Notes under the pieces: generated by a model | Database searches by the model: none | What the model saw: the letters and a program-made list of their open reading frames with translations, nothing else | Told to the model about the DNA's origin: nothing | Shown here: positions 43,786 to 51,454 of the stretch, piece by piece | Position numbering within the stretch: the first letter of the stretch is position 1 | Layout of the letters: every line of letters begins with the position of its first letter | Source: Nitrospira sp. | GTDB taxonomy: Bacteria; Nitrospirota; Nitrospiria; Nitrospirales; Nitrospiraceae | Direction: 5' to 3' | Length of the DNA stretch: 64,000 nt | NCBI GenBank assembly: GCA_030123565.1 | Contig: CP126122.1 | Location: 1,747,001 to 1,811,000, forward strand | Program-made: the position numbers and the translations under genes

Positions 43786-44196
43786 ATGAGGGGCAATTGT
43801 CGGGATGTTCCTGCATTGGTCATGGTCACGCTGCTGATGGCCCTCGCCTCTACCGCGATCAGTGGCTGCATCGAGACACCTTCGTCTCGCCTCGCCACTG
43901 CCAAGCAGGCGCTACTTGGCAAGTCGGAGTCGGCAATCCTGGCCTGCGCCGGTGCACCACGGATGGTCTCATCGCAGCATGGTCTGAGAGTGTTGAGCTA
44001 CTACAAGGGGGGAGGAGTGCTCGAACAGTCCTTCCCTGGAAGCAAAAGCGGTCGTCCGGAAGGCGTGCGGCACGCCTGTTTGGCGATCGTGACGATGGAG
44101 AATGATCGGGTTACAGAGGTGCAGTACCAGATCATGCCGGAGTCAACGGCCGGCCATGAGCATTGCGAAGAGCTGTTTCAGTACTGCAGGCCCTAA
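43786..44196 (+). CDS. BamE/OmlA-like small lipoprotein
   Basis: 136 residues; AGTGAGGTGG lies just before the ATG. Lipobox ISGC; then AKQALLGKSESAILACAGAP, the Gly-x-Ser start of a BamE/SmpA-like fold, SYYKGGG and the ending HEHCEELFQYCRP with two conserved Cys. The paralogue at 37798-38204 shares these features but is frameshifted. Role in the envelope is unknown; assembly-factor homology is only structural analogy. Confidence 0.65.
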   Translation: MRGNCRDVPALVMVTLLMALASTAISGCIETPSSRLATAKQALLGKSESAILACAGAPRMVSSQHGLRVLSYYKGGGVLEQSFPGSKSGRPEGVRHACLAIVTMENDRVTEVQYQIMPESTAGHEHCEELFQYCRP

Positions 44197-44221
44197 CCCC
44201 GCGTCTATCCACGACCAGATG

Positions 44222-44437
44222 TCATTTCGTCAAATCCTCGACGCGCTTTCTGAGTATACAAAAAGCCTCGTCAAAGGCCGCCTCGATTTCGGCGTCAGAT
44301 CCAATCGCTTTGGCTGGATCAGGCGTGCTCCAATGCAGCTTTGTTGGCTTCCCCGCAAATAGTGGACAACTTTCACCAGCGGCCTGATCGCACACCGTAA
44401 TCACGAGATCAAAGGATTGATTCGCAAACCGTCGAGG
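44222..44437 (-). pseudogene. 3' remnant of arsC (arsenate reductase, LMW-PTP type)
   Basis: The minus-strand frame reads RFANQSFDLVITVCDQAAGE, SCPLFAGKPTKLHWSTPDPA and FDEAFCILRKRVEDLTK, the C-terminal half of a thioredoxin-coupled ArsC. The N-terminal P-loop with the catalytic Cys is absent; the frame closes just upstream (TAA) and another sequence begins there. Inactive fragment. Confidence 0.8.
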
Positions 44438-44613
44438 TAGGGGATTTTATTGTCTACGCTCGGTATGAGCGCCTGAAGGTCGGCGAGAAACCCGACCCAC
44501 CATTCAAGCTAGCTGAAATTGTGGGGCAACCGAGCGAACCGAGGATGGCGTTTCTCTACGAGGCGTGGGAGAAGCCGTTTCGCATCCAGCCTGACCGGCG
44601 TGAGGGCCGTTGA
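44401..44613 (+). other. Open frame without start, unknown protein fragment
   Basis: Seventy codons from a stop at 44398 to TGA 44611-44613, protein-like (VEVGDFIVYARYERLKVGEK, AFLYEAWEKPFRIQPDRREG) but without ATG or GTG. Its left part overlaps the arsC remnant. It is probably the 3' end of a gene lost by recombination. No family recognised. Confidence 0.35.
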
Positions 44614-44663
44614 CCAACTCCTGCCCACATGTGACAATACGGCCAGATTTCGAGGAGGATCCG

Positions 44664-44921
44664 ATGAACGCTGAATACGAGAGCTGGGCCGAAACGCTGG
44701 ATACCCTGGCCGACGCGGAGGAAATGGAGGCGATCCGGGAAGGTGAAGCTGATGTCCGCGCCGGCAATGTCGTGTCGTTCGAGGAGGCGTTTGGCCAGCC
44801 CCACGGCAGCGCCCCTATTTCTTCCTGTCGAGCGGATTCTCGCTCACAAACGGCTCGTCATACATCCCCAGCTCCTGCGACAACCTCGCTGCTCATCGAG
44901 CGCGCGCATCCGCGCTGCTAA
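44664..44921 (+). CDS. Antitoxin-like small protein, unusual C-terminus
   Basis: 85 residues with a strong GAGGAGG ribosome site. The first 50 residues (acidic helix, EADVRAGNVVSFEEAFG) look like a type II antitoxin of the RelB/addiction type, whose VSFEEAF end contacts a toxin. The last 35 residues are Ser/Ala-rich and overlap a minus-strand gene, so the natural end may have been lost. No toxin gene follows. Confidence 0.45.
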   Translation: MNAEYESWAETLDTLADAEEMEAIREGEADVRAGNVVSFEEAFGQPHGSAPISSCRADSRSQTARHTSPAPATTSLLIERAHPRC

Positions 44922-45020
44922 GCGCTCCTCGTCCGTCATCTCATCGTCCGGCTTCTCACTCGGAGCTTCGGCCATGATCTTGTCGAGCCGGGCGGCATCG
45001 TCGTGGTCTGGTTTGGGCAT
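44815..45020 (-). pseudogene. Small acidic ORF, possibly frameshifted near its end
   Basis: Start at 45020 with AAGGCGGA upstream; MPKPDHDDAARLDKIMAEAP and DEMTDEERLAARMRALDEQ follow. The uninterrupted frame ends at 44844, but one frame over a more protein-like tail continues (LSQELGMYDEPFVSENPLDR) to a stop at 44815. One base change near 44890 would join them. No function assigned. Confidence 0.4.
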
Positions 45021-45021
45021 T

Positions 45022-45231
45022 TCAGAATCCGCCTTTAGGATCGTAGTGGCACATACGATCTCCATCTTTCTTTATCAACTCCTCAACCTTAGCCATCCTC
45101 TCATTTGACGCATCACACAGCGCAATCGTCCGGTCGATGGACTTCTCGGCTCGTTGCGTGGCCTCCTTGACCGCGGCTAGGAGGGCGTCCCAGTCGGCTT
45201 CGCTGTGGGGTTGGCGGTGAGGTTTGGGCAT
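45022..45231 (-). CDS. Small helical protein of unknown function
   Basis: 69 residues from the ATG at 45231 (MPKPHRQPHSEADWDALLAA, then a long helix to ELIKKDGDRMC). TATAAT lies 10 bases upstream on this strand, so the message may be nearly leaderless. Same direction as, and 1 bp before, the small acidic ORF; both start MPKP. No domain recognised. Confidence 0.4.
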   Translation of the reverse strand: MPKPHRQPHSEADWDALLAAVKEATQRAEKSIDRTIALCDASNERMAKVEELIKKDGDRMCHYDPKGGF

Positions 45232-45283
45232 GATTGGTATATTATACGCCGGCATCTGAGGGCGGGAAAGTGCGGGTGTAGTC

Positions 45284-45471
45284 GTGGCTAAAAAATTGAT
45301 CAGCGCGAAACGCCAGCGAGATGAAAGTGTCAGACTCGCCATGGAGTATTGGAAGGACGGGGATTGGTACGTTGGACAGGTAATGGAAGTTCCCGGCGTG
45401 ATGAGTCAGGGAGCGACACTGCGTGAGCTCGAGCAAAATATTCTGGACGCCTATTGGCTCATAAATCCTAA
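45284..45471 (+). pseudogene. HicB-like antitoxin domain truncated by an IS5-family element
   Basis: GTG start, then RLAMEYWKDGDWYVGQVMEV and PGVMSQGATLRELEQNILDA, the partial RNase-H-like fold of HicB/UPF0150 antitoxins. The frame reaches the left IS end at 45472; the last 9 residues of the apparent ORF (to 45502) are IS sequence. Removing the IS and one copy of the CTAA target duplication joins this frame to the Phd-like frame at 46655 (INPK-TVGIHEAK). No HicA toxin gene is adjacent. Confidence 0.75.
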
Positions 45472-46649
45472 GGAACGTCTGATTAATTCACGTTTGCGCT
45501 GAGAAATCTGTTTCTGGGGTGGTCAACAAGGGCTATCCGTATTGAACTGCGATAGTCCGGGAGCGTCGTTGTCGGGGTTCGCCCATCATCTGGCGCCCGC
45601 TCCCTCGTTCGCACATCCGCCCGCTAGGCCCCCACCAACAGGCGCCGTCGAGCCACGTACAGATTCGCCAAGCCGCAGCTGATGAACAGCCAGTGGGTAT
45701 TCTTCGCCAACCCGCGGTAGCGGACTTTGGACCATCCAAAGATTCGCTTGATCACCAAGAACACATGCTCGACTTTGGCGCGGACCCTCGACTTCGTTCG
45801 ATTGCGGGCGCGCTCCGCCTCGCTCAGGGGCCGATGCCGATGGGCTTTCGTCTGGATGAAGTTCTGGGCACCGGGGGCGTGGTGCCGGATCACGTCGCGT
45901 TGCCCGCTGTAGGCCGCGTCCCCCCACACGCGGGTCTCCTGTCCATGCAGCAGCTTGGGCAACACCTGACTGTCATGCACATTCGCCGCCGTGGCGGCCA
46001 CCGAATGGATCAGCTTGGTCCGGCTGTCCACCCCAAGATGGGCCTTCATGCCGAAGTACCACTGGTTCCCTTTCTTCGTCTGATGCATCTCTGGATCCCG
46101 CTCCTTCTGGCGATTCTTCGTCGAACTGGGCGCCGCAATAATGGTCGCATCCACGATGGTGCCCCGGCTGACCGTCATGCCTTGGGCGGCCAGATACGCT
46201 CCGATCCGCGCAAAGAGTTGTTCGCCCACCTGGTGGGCTTCCAGCAGATGCCGAAATTTGCAGATCGTTGTCTCATCCGGCACGGGCTCGCGGCCGAGAT
46301 CAATGCCCACGAACTGCCGCATGGCGCGCGAGTCGTACAACGCCTCCTCCACCGCCGGGTCCGACAGGTTGAACCACTGTTGCAGACAATGGAGGCGCAG
46401 CATGCGTTCGACGCCCACCGGCGGACGCCCAGGGCCCTCGGCCTTGGGATAGACCGGCGCAATCACGGCAGCCAGTTCCGCCCACGGCACCACGCGGTTC
46501 ATCTCGTCGAGAAATCGCTCCCGGCGGGTGGGCTTGCGATACTGTTCAAACGTGACCTCGGCAAACGTCGATTGCTGCATGGGGGCGCCTCCTCATCAGT
46601 GCTGCGCTACCCGTAGCACATCGCGAGCGGAGAATAAATCAGACCTTCC
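45472..46649 (-). mobile_element. IS5-family insertion sequence, 1178 bp, with CTAA target duplication
   Basis: Imperfect terminal inverted repeats: left GGAACGTCTGATTAATTC (from 45472), right, read inward, GGAAGGTCTGATTTATTC (ending 46649). CTAA stands on both sides (45468-45471 and 46650-46653), the usual IS5 target duplication. One transposase gene fills it on the minus strand. The element looks complete and recent. Confidence 0.9.
45624..46580 (-). CDS. IS5-family transposase
   Basis: 318 residues, full length. N-terminal DUF772 domain (RFLDEMNRVVPWAELAAVIA), DDE residues in VDATIIAAPSS, VWGDAAYSG and AKVEHVFLVIKR (the YREK-like region of IS5). No frameshift or stop. It is the only gene of the IS at 45472-46649 and should be active. 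Confidence 0.95.
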   Translation of the reverse strand: MQQSTFAEVTFEQYRKPTRRERFLDEMNRVVPWAELAAVIAPVYPKAEGPGRPPVGVERMLRLHCLQQWFNLSDPAVEEALYDSRAMRQFVGIDLGREPVPDETTICKFRHLLEAHQVGEQLFARIGAYLAAQGMTVSRGTIVDATIIAAPSSTKNRQKERDPEMHQTKKGNQWYFGMKAHLGVDSRTKLIHSVAATAANVHDSQVLPKLLHGQETRVWGDAAYSGQRDVIRHHAPGAQNFIQTKAHRHRPLSEAERARNRTKSRVRAKVEHVFLVIKRIFGWSKVRYRGLAKNTHWLFISCGLANLYVARRRLLVGA

Positions 46650-46654
46650 CTAAG

Positions 46655-46870
46655 ACTGTCGGCATACACGAGGCAAAGGCGCGCCTCTCTGCACTCCTCG
46701 CGCAAGTCGCCATGGGGCAGCACTTCGTTCTGACGAAGCGCGGGCAGCCAGTCGCGCAACTGATTCCGCTCGAACGACGGAAACCCGTGCCACGACCTGG
46801 GCTCCTCAAAGGGCGGATCCGTATCGCTCGCGACTTTGATGCGCCGCTTCCAGAAAGCGTGCTAAAATAA
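46655..46870 (+). pseudogene. Phd/YefM-like antitoxin domain cut off from its start by the IS
   Basis: The frame reads TVGIHEAKARLSALLAQV, HFVLTKRGQPVAQLIPLE and RRKPVPRPGLLKGRIRIARD, to TAA 46868-46870: a complete Phd fold except for the start codon, which is replaced by the IS end. Before insertion it was in frame with the HicB-like domain at 45284. No cognate toxin gene (Doc or VapC-like) follows. Confidence 0.8.
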
Positions 46871-46879
46871 TTTGGATGT

Positions 46880-46897
46880 CATACGAGTAGTCGTATG
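46880..46897. repeat. Perfect palindrome CATACGA-GTAG-TCGTATG
   Basis: Seven-base arms with a 4-base loop, overlapping the ATG at 46895 and 10 bases after the Phd-like frame. It could be an antitoxin operator or a start-site hairpin. Confidence 0.4.
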
Positions 46898-47095
46898 CCG
46901 CAACACGAAGAGAGGCCCGGCATCATGCAGGTTTTTGCCGAGGCTGCCGCCCGCTGGGGGAGCGTCGACCCGAACGACGAGAGGGCAGTGCAGGATTTTT
47001 TCGAGAAAGTCGTCCCCGCCATGTCAAAGAAAGTACAGCAGCGCATCTTTGATGAAGTGTTCGTGGGCGGGTTGGGTCATGGACACAAAGAGTGA
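46895..47095 (+). CDS. Small hypothetical protein
   Basis: 66 residues (or 56 from Met at 46925). Content: AEAAARWGSVDPNDERAVQD, FFEKVVPAMSKKVQQRIFDE, helical and amphipathic. It starts within the palindrome at 46880-46897 and ends 3 bp before the convergent metallophosphoesterase stop. Function unknown. Confidence 0.45.
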   Translation: MPQHEERPGIMQVFAEAAARWGSVDPNDERAVQDFFEKVVPAMSKKVQQRIFDEVFVGGLGHGHKE

Positions 47096-47097
47096 GA

Positions 47098-48351
47098 CTA
47101 GGCGGCACGTTCGAGGATCGAGGCAGACCTAAAGATCTTCCCTGGCGGTTCTAAGAAAATCGGCCATCTCGCGGTGATCCCCCAGTCCGGATGCGTCAGC
47201 CATGCGGCCTGCGTGGGGACTTCAAAGTCGAAGTTGAGATGTGCGGCGTATTCGTCGTACCCCTTACCTGACCCGTTACAGATTATCCCCCGCGCCATCA
47301 AATACTGATGCCAATGCCCCATCATCATGAAATCGTAGGGCCGCATCACCGCCATCTGCCGTTTGCGCTTCCTCGCAAAGCCCAGTAGCAGCGGCGAGAG
47401 GGCTCCGGCGATACCGCTCCCACCCTTAAACTGATCCCCGTGCGTGAGCAAATATCGCGTGTTGTGCAGCGCAAACTGCACGTCCGACCCCTCAGGGATC
47501 TCGAACGTAATGTCCTTCTCGCCCTTAAAATGCTTCGCGAGTAACTGGTAGACGAGCCAATCGTAGTTGTCGAACACCCTGTTTTTCGCCCGCGGCTTCT
47601 TATCGATCCGGCCATGGTTCCCAACGACGGCCGGGATGTACACCCGCCCGAACGCGTTGTGCATGGCAGTGATGCCGGCAATGAGGTGGTCAGCGAGAGA
47701 GAGCACGGAGACGTGGATAGGGAATTCATTTGTCTCGCGTAGTTCGTCGTGGATGATCCCCGAGAGACAGTCGCCTCCCAGCGCCAACACCGCGTAGTCG
47801 TATGACGGTTTGGAGAGGTGGTTGGTGGTGAGGTCGATGAACGTCCCGAAGCAGTGTTTCAACCTGTCCACCGCAATGCGGTGATTATAGGCATTCACCC
47901 CGCCGATCTGCGCGGGATCCACCATCTCGTCCCAGTGCAGGTCAGAGACGAACAAGAGGGGGATGCCGGTGGTATGCCCCGATGCCTGCTTAAATCGCCA
48001 TGCCAGAGGATTGGCCGGCACGTCAGCGGATCCGTGGATGATTTCGCGGAGTGCGTGAACGGAGACTTGCTCCTTCGTCATCTCCCCGAGCTGCCCGCGC
48101 AAATCTTTGACAGTCTGTTCGAGCTGCGCGATCTTTCGCAAGTGCGCCGGCGTGGCAGGCTCAATGAGCTTCACGCGCTCAATCTTCGACGGCTCCGGCT
48201 GCTCAAACCCAAACCGGCCCACTGCCGCGTCGATTCGTGACTTGAACGTGTTGATCAGGATCTTAAGGCGCCGCGCCGCTACGCCGCCCGCTGCTTTGAG
48301 TGCCTTGATTGCCTGTGCTGCGTCTTGCGTGGTGAGCCGTGAATTCGCCAT
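47098..48351 (-). CDS. Phage-type calcineurin-like metallophosphoesterase
   Basis: 417 residues. Helical N-terminal part with a coiled-coil (LEQTVKDLRGQLGEMTKEQV), then the phosphoesterase motifs in order: DLH in FVSDLHWDE, GD in LALGGDCLSG, GNH in AVVGNHGR, HGD in LLTHGDQF and GHWH in MMMGHWHQY. The whole two-metal site is present. Such enzymes occur in phages and islands as nucleases or phosphodiesterases; target unknown. It lies alone on this strand between toxin-antitoxin-like fragments. Confidence 0.85.
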   Translation of the reverse strand: MANSRLTTQDAAQAIKALKAAGGVAARRLKILINTFKSRIDAAVGRFGFEQPEPSKIERVKLIEPATPAHLRKIAQLEQTVKDLRGQLGEMTKEQVSVHALREIIHGSADVPANPLAWRFKQASGHTTGIPLLFVSDLHWDEMVDPAQIGGVNAYNHRIAVDRLKHCFGTFIDLTTNHLSKPSYDYAVLALGGDCLSGIIHDELRETNEFPIHVSVLSLADHLIAGITAMHNAFGRVYIPAVVGNHGRIDKKPRAKNRVFDNYDWLVYQLLAKHFKGEKDITFEIPEGSDVQFALHNTRYLLTHGDQFKGGSGIAGALSPLLLGFARKRKRQMAVMRPYDFMMMGHWHQYLMARGIICNGSGKGYDEYAAHLNFDFEVPTQAAWLTHPDWGITARWPIFLEPPGKIFRSASILERAA

Positions 48352-48426
48352 GCAGCGGATTATACAGGGCGAACACGTATACGCCGGGGGAAGGCGGGGA
48401 CTGCATAAGATTGTGGGGGTGTTGGG

Positions 48427-48630
48427 TTAGGAATACACGCCGTGTTCGATGCGGCCCAGCAACGTCAGCACTTGCTCTCTGCCCTCCGGCGTGGACAACA
48501 GAGACCGAGGCGTAGCCCCGGACAATGCGCGGTTTGGGTGATCGAGCCAGCCCCTTGCCTTCTCAGCCTCCCCGAACACCTCCACGGCTCTGGCGATGAC
48601 GGCATCAGCATTAATCATGTTCGTGGCCAT
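48427..48630 (-). CDS. Short DUF2384 (MbcA/ParS/Xre C-terminal) antitoxin-like protein, copy 1
   Basis: 67 residues: VIARAVEVFGEAEKARGWLD, HPNRALSGATPRSLL and EQVLTLLGRIEHGVYS, the toxin-binding domain of Xre/MbcA antitoxins without the N-terminal HTH. RES-type toxins normally accompany it; none is seen. Its start overlaps the end of the 54-residue ORF at 48611-48775. A near-copy lies at 49751-49939. Confidence 0.8.
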   Translation of the reverse strand: MATNMINADAVIARAVEVFGEAEKARGWLDHPNRALSGATPRSLLSTPEGREQVLTLLGRIEHGVYS

Positions 48631-48775
48631 GGTTCAGGAAGAAGTGCTGCCGGTCCAAGGCGATGGCCTCCACCTGCGCGATGTCTTCTTTGGTGAATCC
48701 CTGGTAGACTCGTGCGGCGCGCCGCAAAATCTCTTCGGGACCGACAGACATCTCAATGTCCACCGTATGATCCAT
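48611..48775 (-). CDS. 54-residue ORF overlapping the DUF2384 gene
   Basis: ATG at 48775 to TAA at 48611, overlapping the next start by 20 bases, so translational coupling is likely. Content: MSVGPEEILRRAARVYQGFT and KEDIAQVEAIALDRQHFF, then a His-rich tail. It may be the partner of the DUF2384 protein. No family recognised. No equivalent lies upstream of the second DUF2384 copy. Confidence 0.5.
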   Translation of the reverse strand: MDHTVDIEMSVGPEEILRRAARVYQGFTKEDIAQVEAIALDRQHFFLNHGHEHD

Positions 48776-48872
48776 GCCGCAATGCTATCACCATAAGAGC
48801 CCCGAATCCATCCACACTGTGCACAGCGTGCCCTGCACGCTGCAATCATGGCGGAGCCGCACATCGCATGTT

Positions 48873-49025
48873 TCAGCCTGGGAGCTCATCTTTTGGACCA
48901 GATTTGTGCGTTGGGGAGAAATGCTGGGGGTAGTGGTCAAAGATCTTGGTCATGATTTTTGGGAATACCTTTGCGATGAGGCCTGTTCCGATAATGATGA
49001 CAGCAAACGCGACAATGTGATCCAT
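48873..49025 (-). CDS. 50-residue single-helix membrane protein
   Basis: The start at 49025 is supported by AAGGGGG 5-6 bases upstream. One membrane helix (HIVAFAVIIIGTGLIAKVF) and a basic/polar tail. The size resembles phage or toxin small membrane proteins, but nothing specific can be assigned. Confidence 0.5.
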   Translation of the reverse strand: MDHIVAFAVIIIGTGLIAKVFPKIMTKIFDHYPQHFSPTHKSGPKDELPG

Positions 49026-49150
49026 GGGATCCCCCTTATAGAGCTGCTTCCCACTCTCGCCCACTCTTGCGCAATAGCGATCTGAACCTCAGCGGGGAAT
49101 CGTGGGAGCGCGTGATTGAAAAACTGGCTGAGGGCCTCGCGTGAGGCCAC
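48950..49150 (-). other. Open frame overlapping the 50-residue gene
   Basis: The part from GTG 49150 is protein-like (VASREALSQFFNHALPRFPA, EVQIAIAQEWARVG) and precedes the small membrane gene; after about 49040 it runs out of phase with that gene. It may be a true small gene with a frameshifted end. Weak. Confidence 0.3.
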
Positions 49151-49750
49151 ATCGACCCTGTAATGGGCGGCAATGTCTCAAGAGACGTGCACGGGAGTTG
49201 GCATCACGGTCTCGGCTCATGTCTTCCGCACAACCTTGCCCCGAAGGAGACGTCGCGGCCACTAATTCCGTGAAGGCAGGAGATCAATGATGGCAAGTCG
49301 AATCTGAACGTTTCCTGTGCTTGCGCAATGTCCAACCGATCCAATAGCACCGTCTCTGGCCGCCCTGTGACCTTTCGTGACGCCACATCCTTAGATGACA
49401 TTTCCTTCTGTAGGCTATGATGATACAAAGGTAGAAACGAGTGCAACTAGGACAGAGTTCAGTGTGCACGCAGCAATGCTGCGAGAGCCGAGAGGACTAA
49501 GAGCACGAGGAGCAATGTTGACCATGTGTCTGACGGTACCTTGTTTTAGGTGCCGTGAGGCGGGATGGGAAACCGTAGATCGGTAGGGTGATCGATCGAG
49601 TGTGCGTGCTGACCTCGACTACCGTCACGTCGTCTGGGGAGTAAGGGCTAGAACCTCTCTCAAATCGTTTGAAAGCTATGCCACTACTTCATGCAGGGCT
49701 GAGTCCATGGTTCTGTTGGACTCTTATTTCCAGGCTGAACATCAAGTGGA
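49151..49750. other. 600-base stretch without a supported gene
   Basis: Only short frames with no recognisable content on either strand; no clear repeats or RNA gene seen. Confidence 0.5.
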
Positions 49751-49939
49751 CTAGGAAAACACTCCGTACTCAATACGACCAAGGACGGTCAGCACACGCT
49801 GAACGCCTTCAGGCGTAGAGAGGAGCGACCCTGGTGTGGCGTCGGCGAGCAGAAGGTTTGGGTCATCGAGCCAGCCCCTGGCTTTCTCCGCGGATCCGAA
49901 GACCTCAACGGCTCTGGCAATGACGGCATCAGCATCCAT
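49751..49939 (-). CDS. Short DUF2384 antitoxin-like protein, copy 2
   Basis: 62 residues, closely similar to the gene at 48427 (VIARAVEVFGSAEKARGWLD, LLLADATPGSLLSTPEG, VLTVLGRIEYGVFS). Flanking DNA upstream also resembles copy 1, so a larger segment was duplicated. The 54-residue partner ORF is missing here. No toxin gene nearby. Confidence 0.75.
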   Translation of the reverse strand: MDADAVIARAVEVFGSAEKARGWLDDPNLLLADATPGSLLSTPEGVQRVLTVLGRIEYGVFS

Positions 49940-50075
49940 GCGAAGATTCTATCAGCCTTGCAGTCTCGAATTCACCTGCACGAGGCATTCTGCACACTGC
50001 GATCACGGTTCCTAGGTCATGTTACATTCTTTTCCCGGCACGCATCACTTGCAGTTCGTCTGGATTAAGTCCTGA

Positions 50076-50203
50076 AAGTAAAGGACTTTTTTGCAATGTC
50101 GCGGGGTATGTCTTGAAAGTAAACAAATTTTTCAACCTGCTCCGGAGCAAGACAAAGGGCCCAAATATTTGGTTTCTAGCGATGTGCAGTAAACAAGTTT
50201 ATT
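50076..50203. repeat. Three AT-rich direct repeats, possible Tn7-like end
   Basis: AAGTAAAGGACTTTTTTG (50076), AAGTAAACAAATTTTTC (50117) and CAGTAAACAAGTTTATTT (50187) are related direct repeats spaced 41 and 70 bases. A reverse-oriented AAGTAAAATGATTT lies at about 59342-59355 beyond tniQ. Tn7-like ends carry such repeated transposase sites, inverted between ends. The exact termini and target duplication were not found. Confidence 0.4.
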
Positions 50204-50379
50204 TTTTGTCTACACCCGGTTACAAGCATGTGGGCGTCAAGCAATCGACCATATGCGGCCATGGCCTTCGCCTTGGTTTGATCGCCGTAGACCTTCTGAA
50301 CGGCATACAGCATGGCCGCCGGCTCGATGAATTCGCGCTTGTGACGCTCGATTGCGTCCTCGTCCAACGTCTTAGCCAC
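50176..50379 (-). CDS. 67-residue protein, last gene of the ImmA operon
   Basis: GTG 50379 with AAGGAG 10 bases upstream. Content: KTLDEDAIERHKREFIEPAA, LYAVQKVYGDQTKAKAMAAY, GRLLDAHMLVTGCRQK. Helical; overlaps the preceding 43-residue ORF by 8 bases. Its 3' end runs into the AT-rich repeat region, so the tail may be element-end sequence. No family recognised. Confidence 0.45.
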   Translation of the reverse strand: MAKTLDEDAIERHKREFIEPAAMLYAVQKVYGDQTKAKAMAAYGRLLDAHMLVTGCRQKINLFTAHR

Positions 50380-50503
50380 GCGCACTGAGCTCCTTGAGTT
50401 CAGCCAGGAATGCCGTGCGCCGACATCGACGGTTCGCTGCGCTCCATCCGCGTTGACGTCCACGCCATTCGGGAGAATGGGCTCGCAATGCATTATCTTG
50501 CAC
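50372..50503 (-). CDS. 43-residue ORF between immA-like gene and the last ORF
   Basis: GTG 50503 lies inside the 3' end of the ImmA-like gene; content is basic (EWRGRQRGWSAANRRCRRTA, FLAELKELSARG). It overlaps both neighbours, a pattern of translational coupling. Very short; supported by the tiling with its neighbours. Confidence 0.4.
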   Translation of the reverse strand: MQDNALRAHSPEWRGRQRGWSAANRRCRRTAFLAELKELSARG

Positions 50504-51251
50504 AAGACGAGGTCCAAACAACTAAACTAAGGACAAGATGGGCAGTGATTCTCACCGTGTCTTCGACGACATCCGTGATGGACGCATTGTTTCCACCAAA
50601 CCAGACCGTGGCGGGTACCTTTCTGGGCCCAATCGGTTCCTCATCACGCTTGAGAATAGCCGCCGCTCCGGAATCAACCGGAAGGGTGCGTCGCGGCCAA
50701 CATTGCGCCGCTTTGGCACTGGGACTGAGCTCAAACCACGCTCGACCGTGCGCACTTGCACAAATCAGCGCGGCGGGACGATCTGTCAGCTGGACCAAAC
50801 GCATGGCGGTCGCGGTGATACTGGTTTCAAATTGTTCCGCCAACCCTCGAACCGTTTCTAAGGTGAGAGGCTTATCGTTTAAAAGCGGCTGAAACAAATA
50901 CTGTGGCAGGAGCAATTCAGCTGCATAGCGATTGGCCACGCTTTCTCTGTCACGTCCTTCCCACTTACACATCAGCTGTTCATTATCGCAAACGAGGGCA
51001 ACTTTGCCGCGATGCTTCATCCAATGGCCCAATTCATGAGCGGCCGAGAATCTCTTTCTCGACGTGGTCGCCCGTTGGTCCACTGTGATAATTGCGCGAT
51101 TGCCGTGGCCGATAATCCGTCCTTCACACCCAACAAGCCGTTCGTAAATCACTGTGGCGCCGCAGTATTGCGCAATGGCTTCGATATCGATGTCACGAGG
51201 AGCGGTAACGTGTAATGCTTTCAGCAACGCTTGTGGATCGTCAGCAATCAT
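50493..51251 (-). CDS. ImmA/IrrE family metallopeptidase
   Basis: 252 residues. Zinc motif H72-E73-L-G-H76 (SAAHELGHWMKHRG) and the family's downstream helix (NRYAAELLLPQYLF) with the third ligand Glu. Family members cleave repressors (ImmA cuts ImmR) or stress regulators (IrrE cuts DdrO). The C-terminal third is variable and may bind a target or signal. No Xre repressor is beside it; the operon instead has a sigma-like gene further upstream, split off by an IS481 element. Confidence 0.88.
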   Translation of the reverse strand: MIADDPQALLKALHVTAPRDIDIEAIAQYCGATVIYERLVGCEGRIIGHGNRAIITVDQRATTSRKRFSAAHELGHWMKHRGKVALVCDNEQLMCKWEGRDRESVANRYAAELLLPQYLFQPLLNDKPLTLETVRGLAEQFETSITATAMRLVQLTDRPAALICASAHGRAWFELSPSAKAAQCWPRRTLPVDSGAAAILKRDEEPIGPRKVPATVWFGGNNASITDVVEDTVRITAHLVLSLVVWTSSCAR

Positions 51252-51454
51252 AATTAGCCATACAGGAAAGAAGAGCTTTATGAGTCCACACCCCTCGCAT
51301 CACGGAGCAGGAAGTCTCCTGACGATTCAATTTGGAGAACGTGTGAGATTGCATGGATAAAGCAGGCAGTCCTGATAGTACTGTACACCCGTCGCGACGG
51401 CAAGTTAGCCACATTTTATGCGTATGTCTCGAGGACGAGAACCATGGCAATATC

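Noticed and set aside
45693..46616. 307-codon plus-strand frame across the IS5 element
   Set aside because: Antisense to the intact transposase with no recognisable content.
49204..49446. 80-residue minus-strand ORF
   Set aside because: No supporting start signal or homologous pattern; treated as non-coding.
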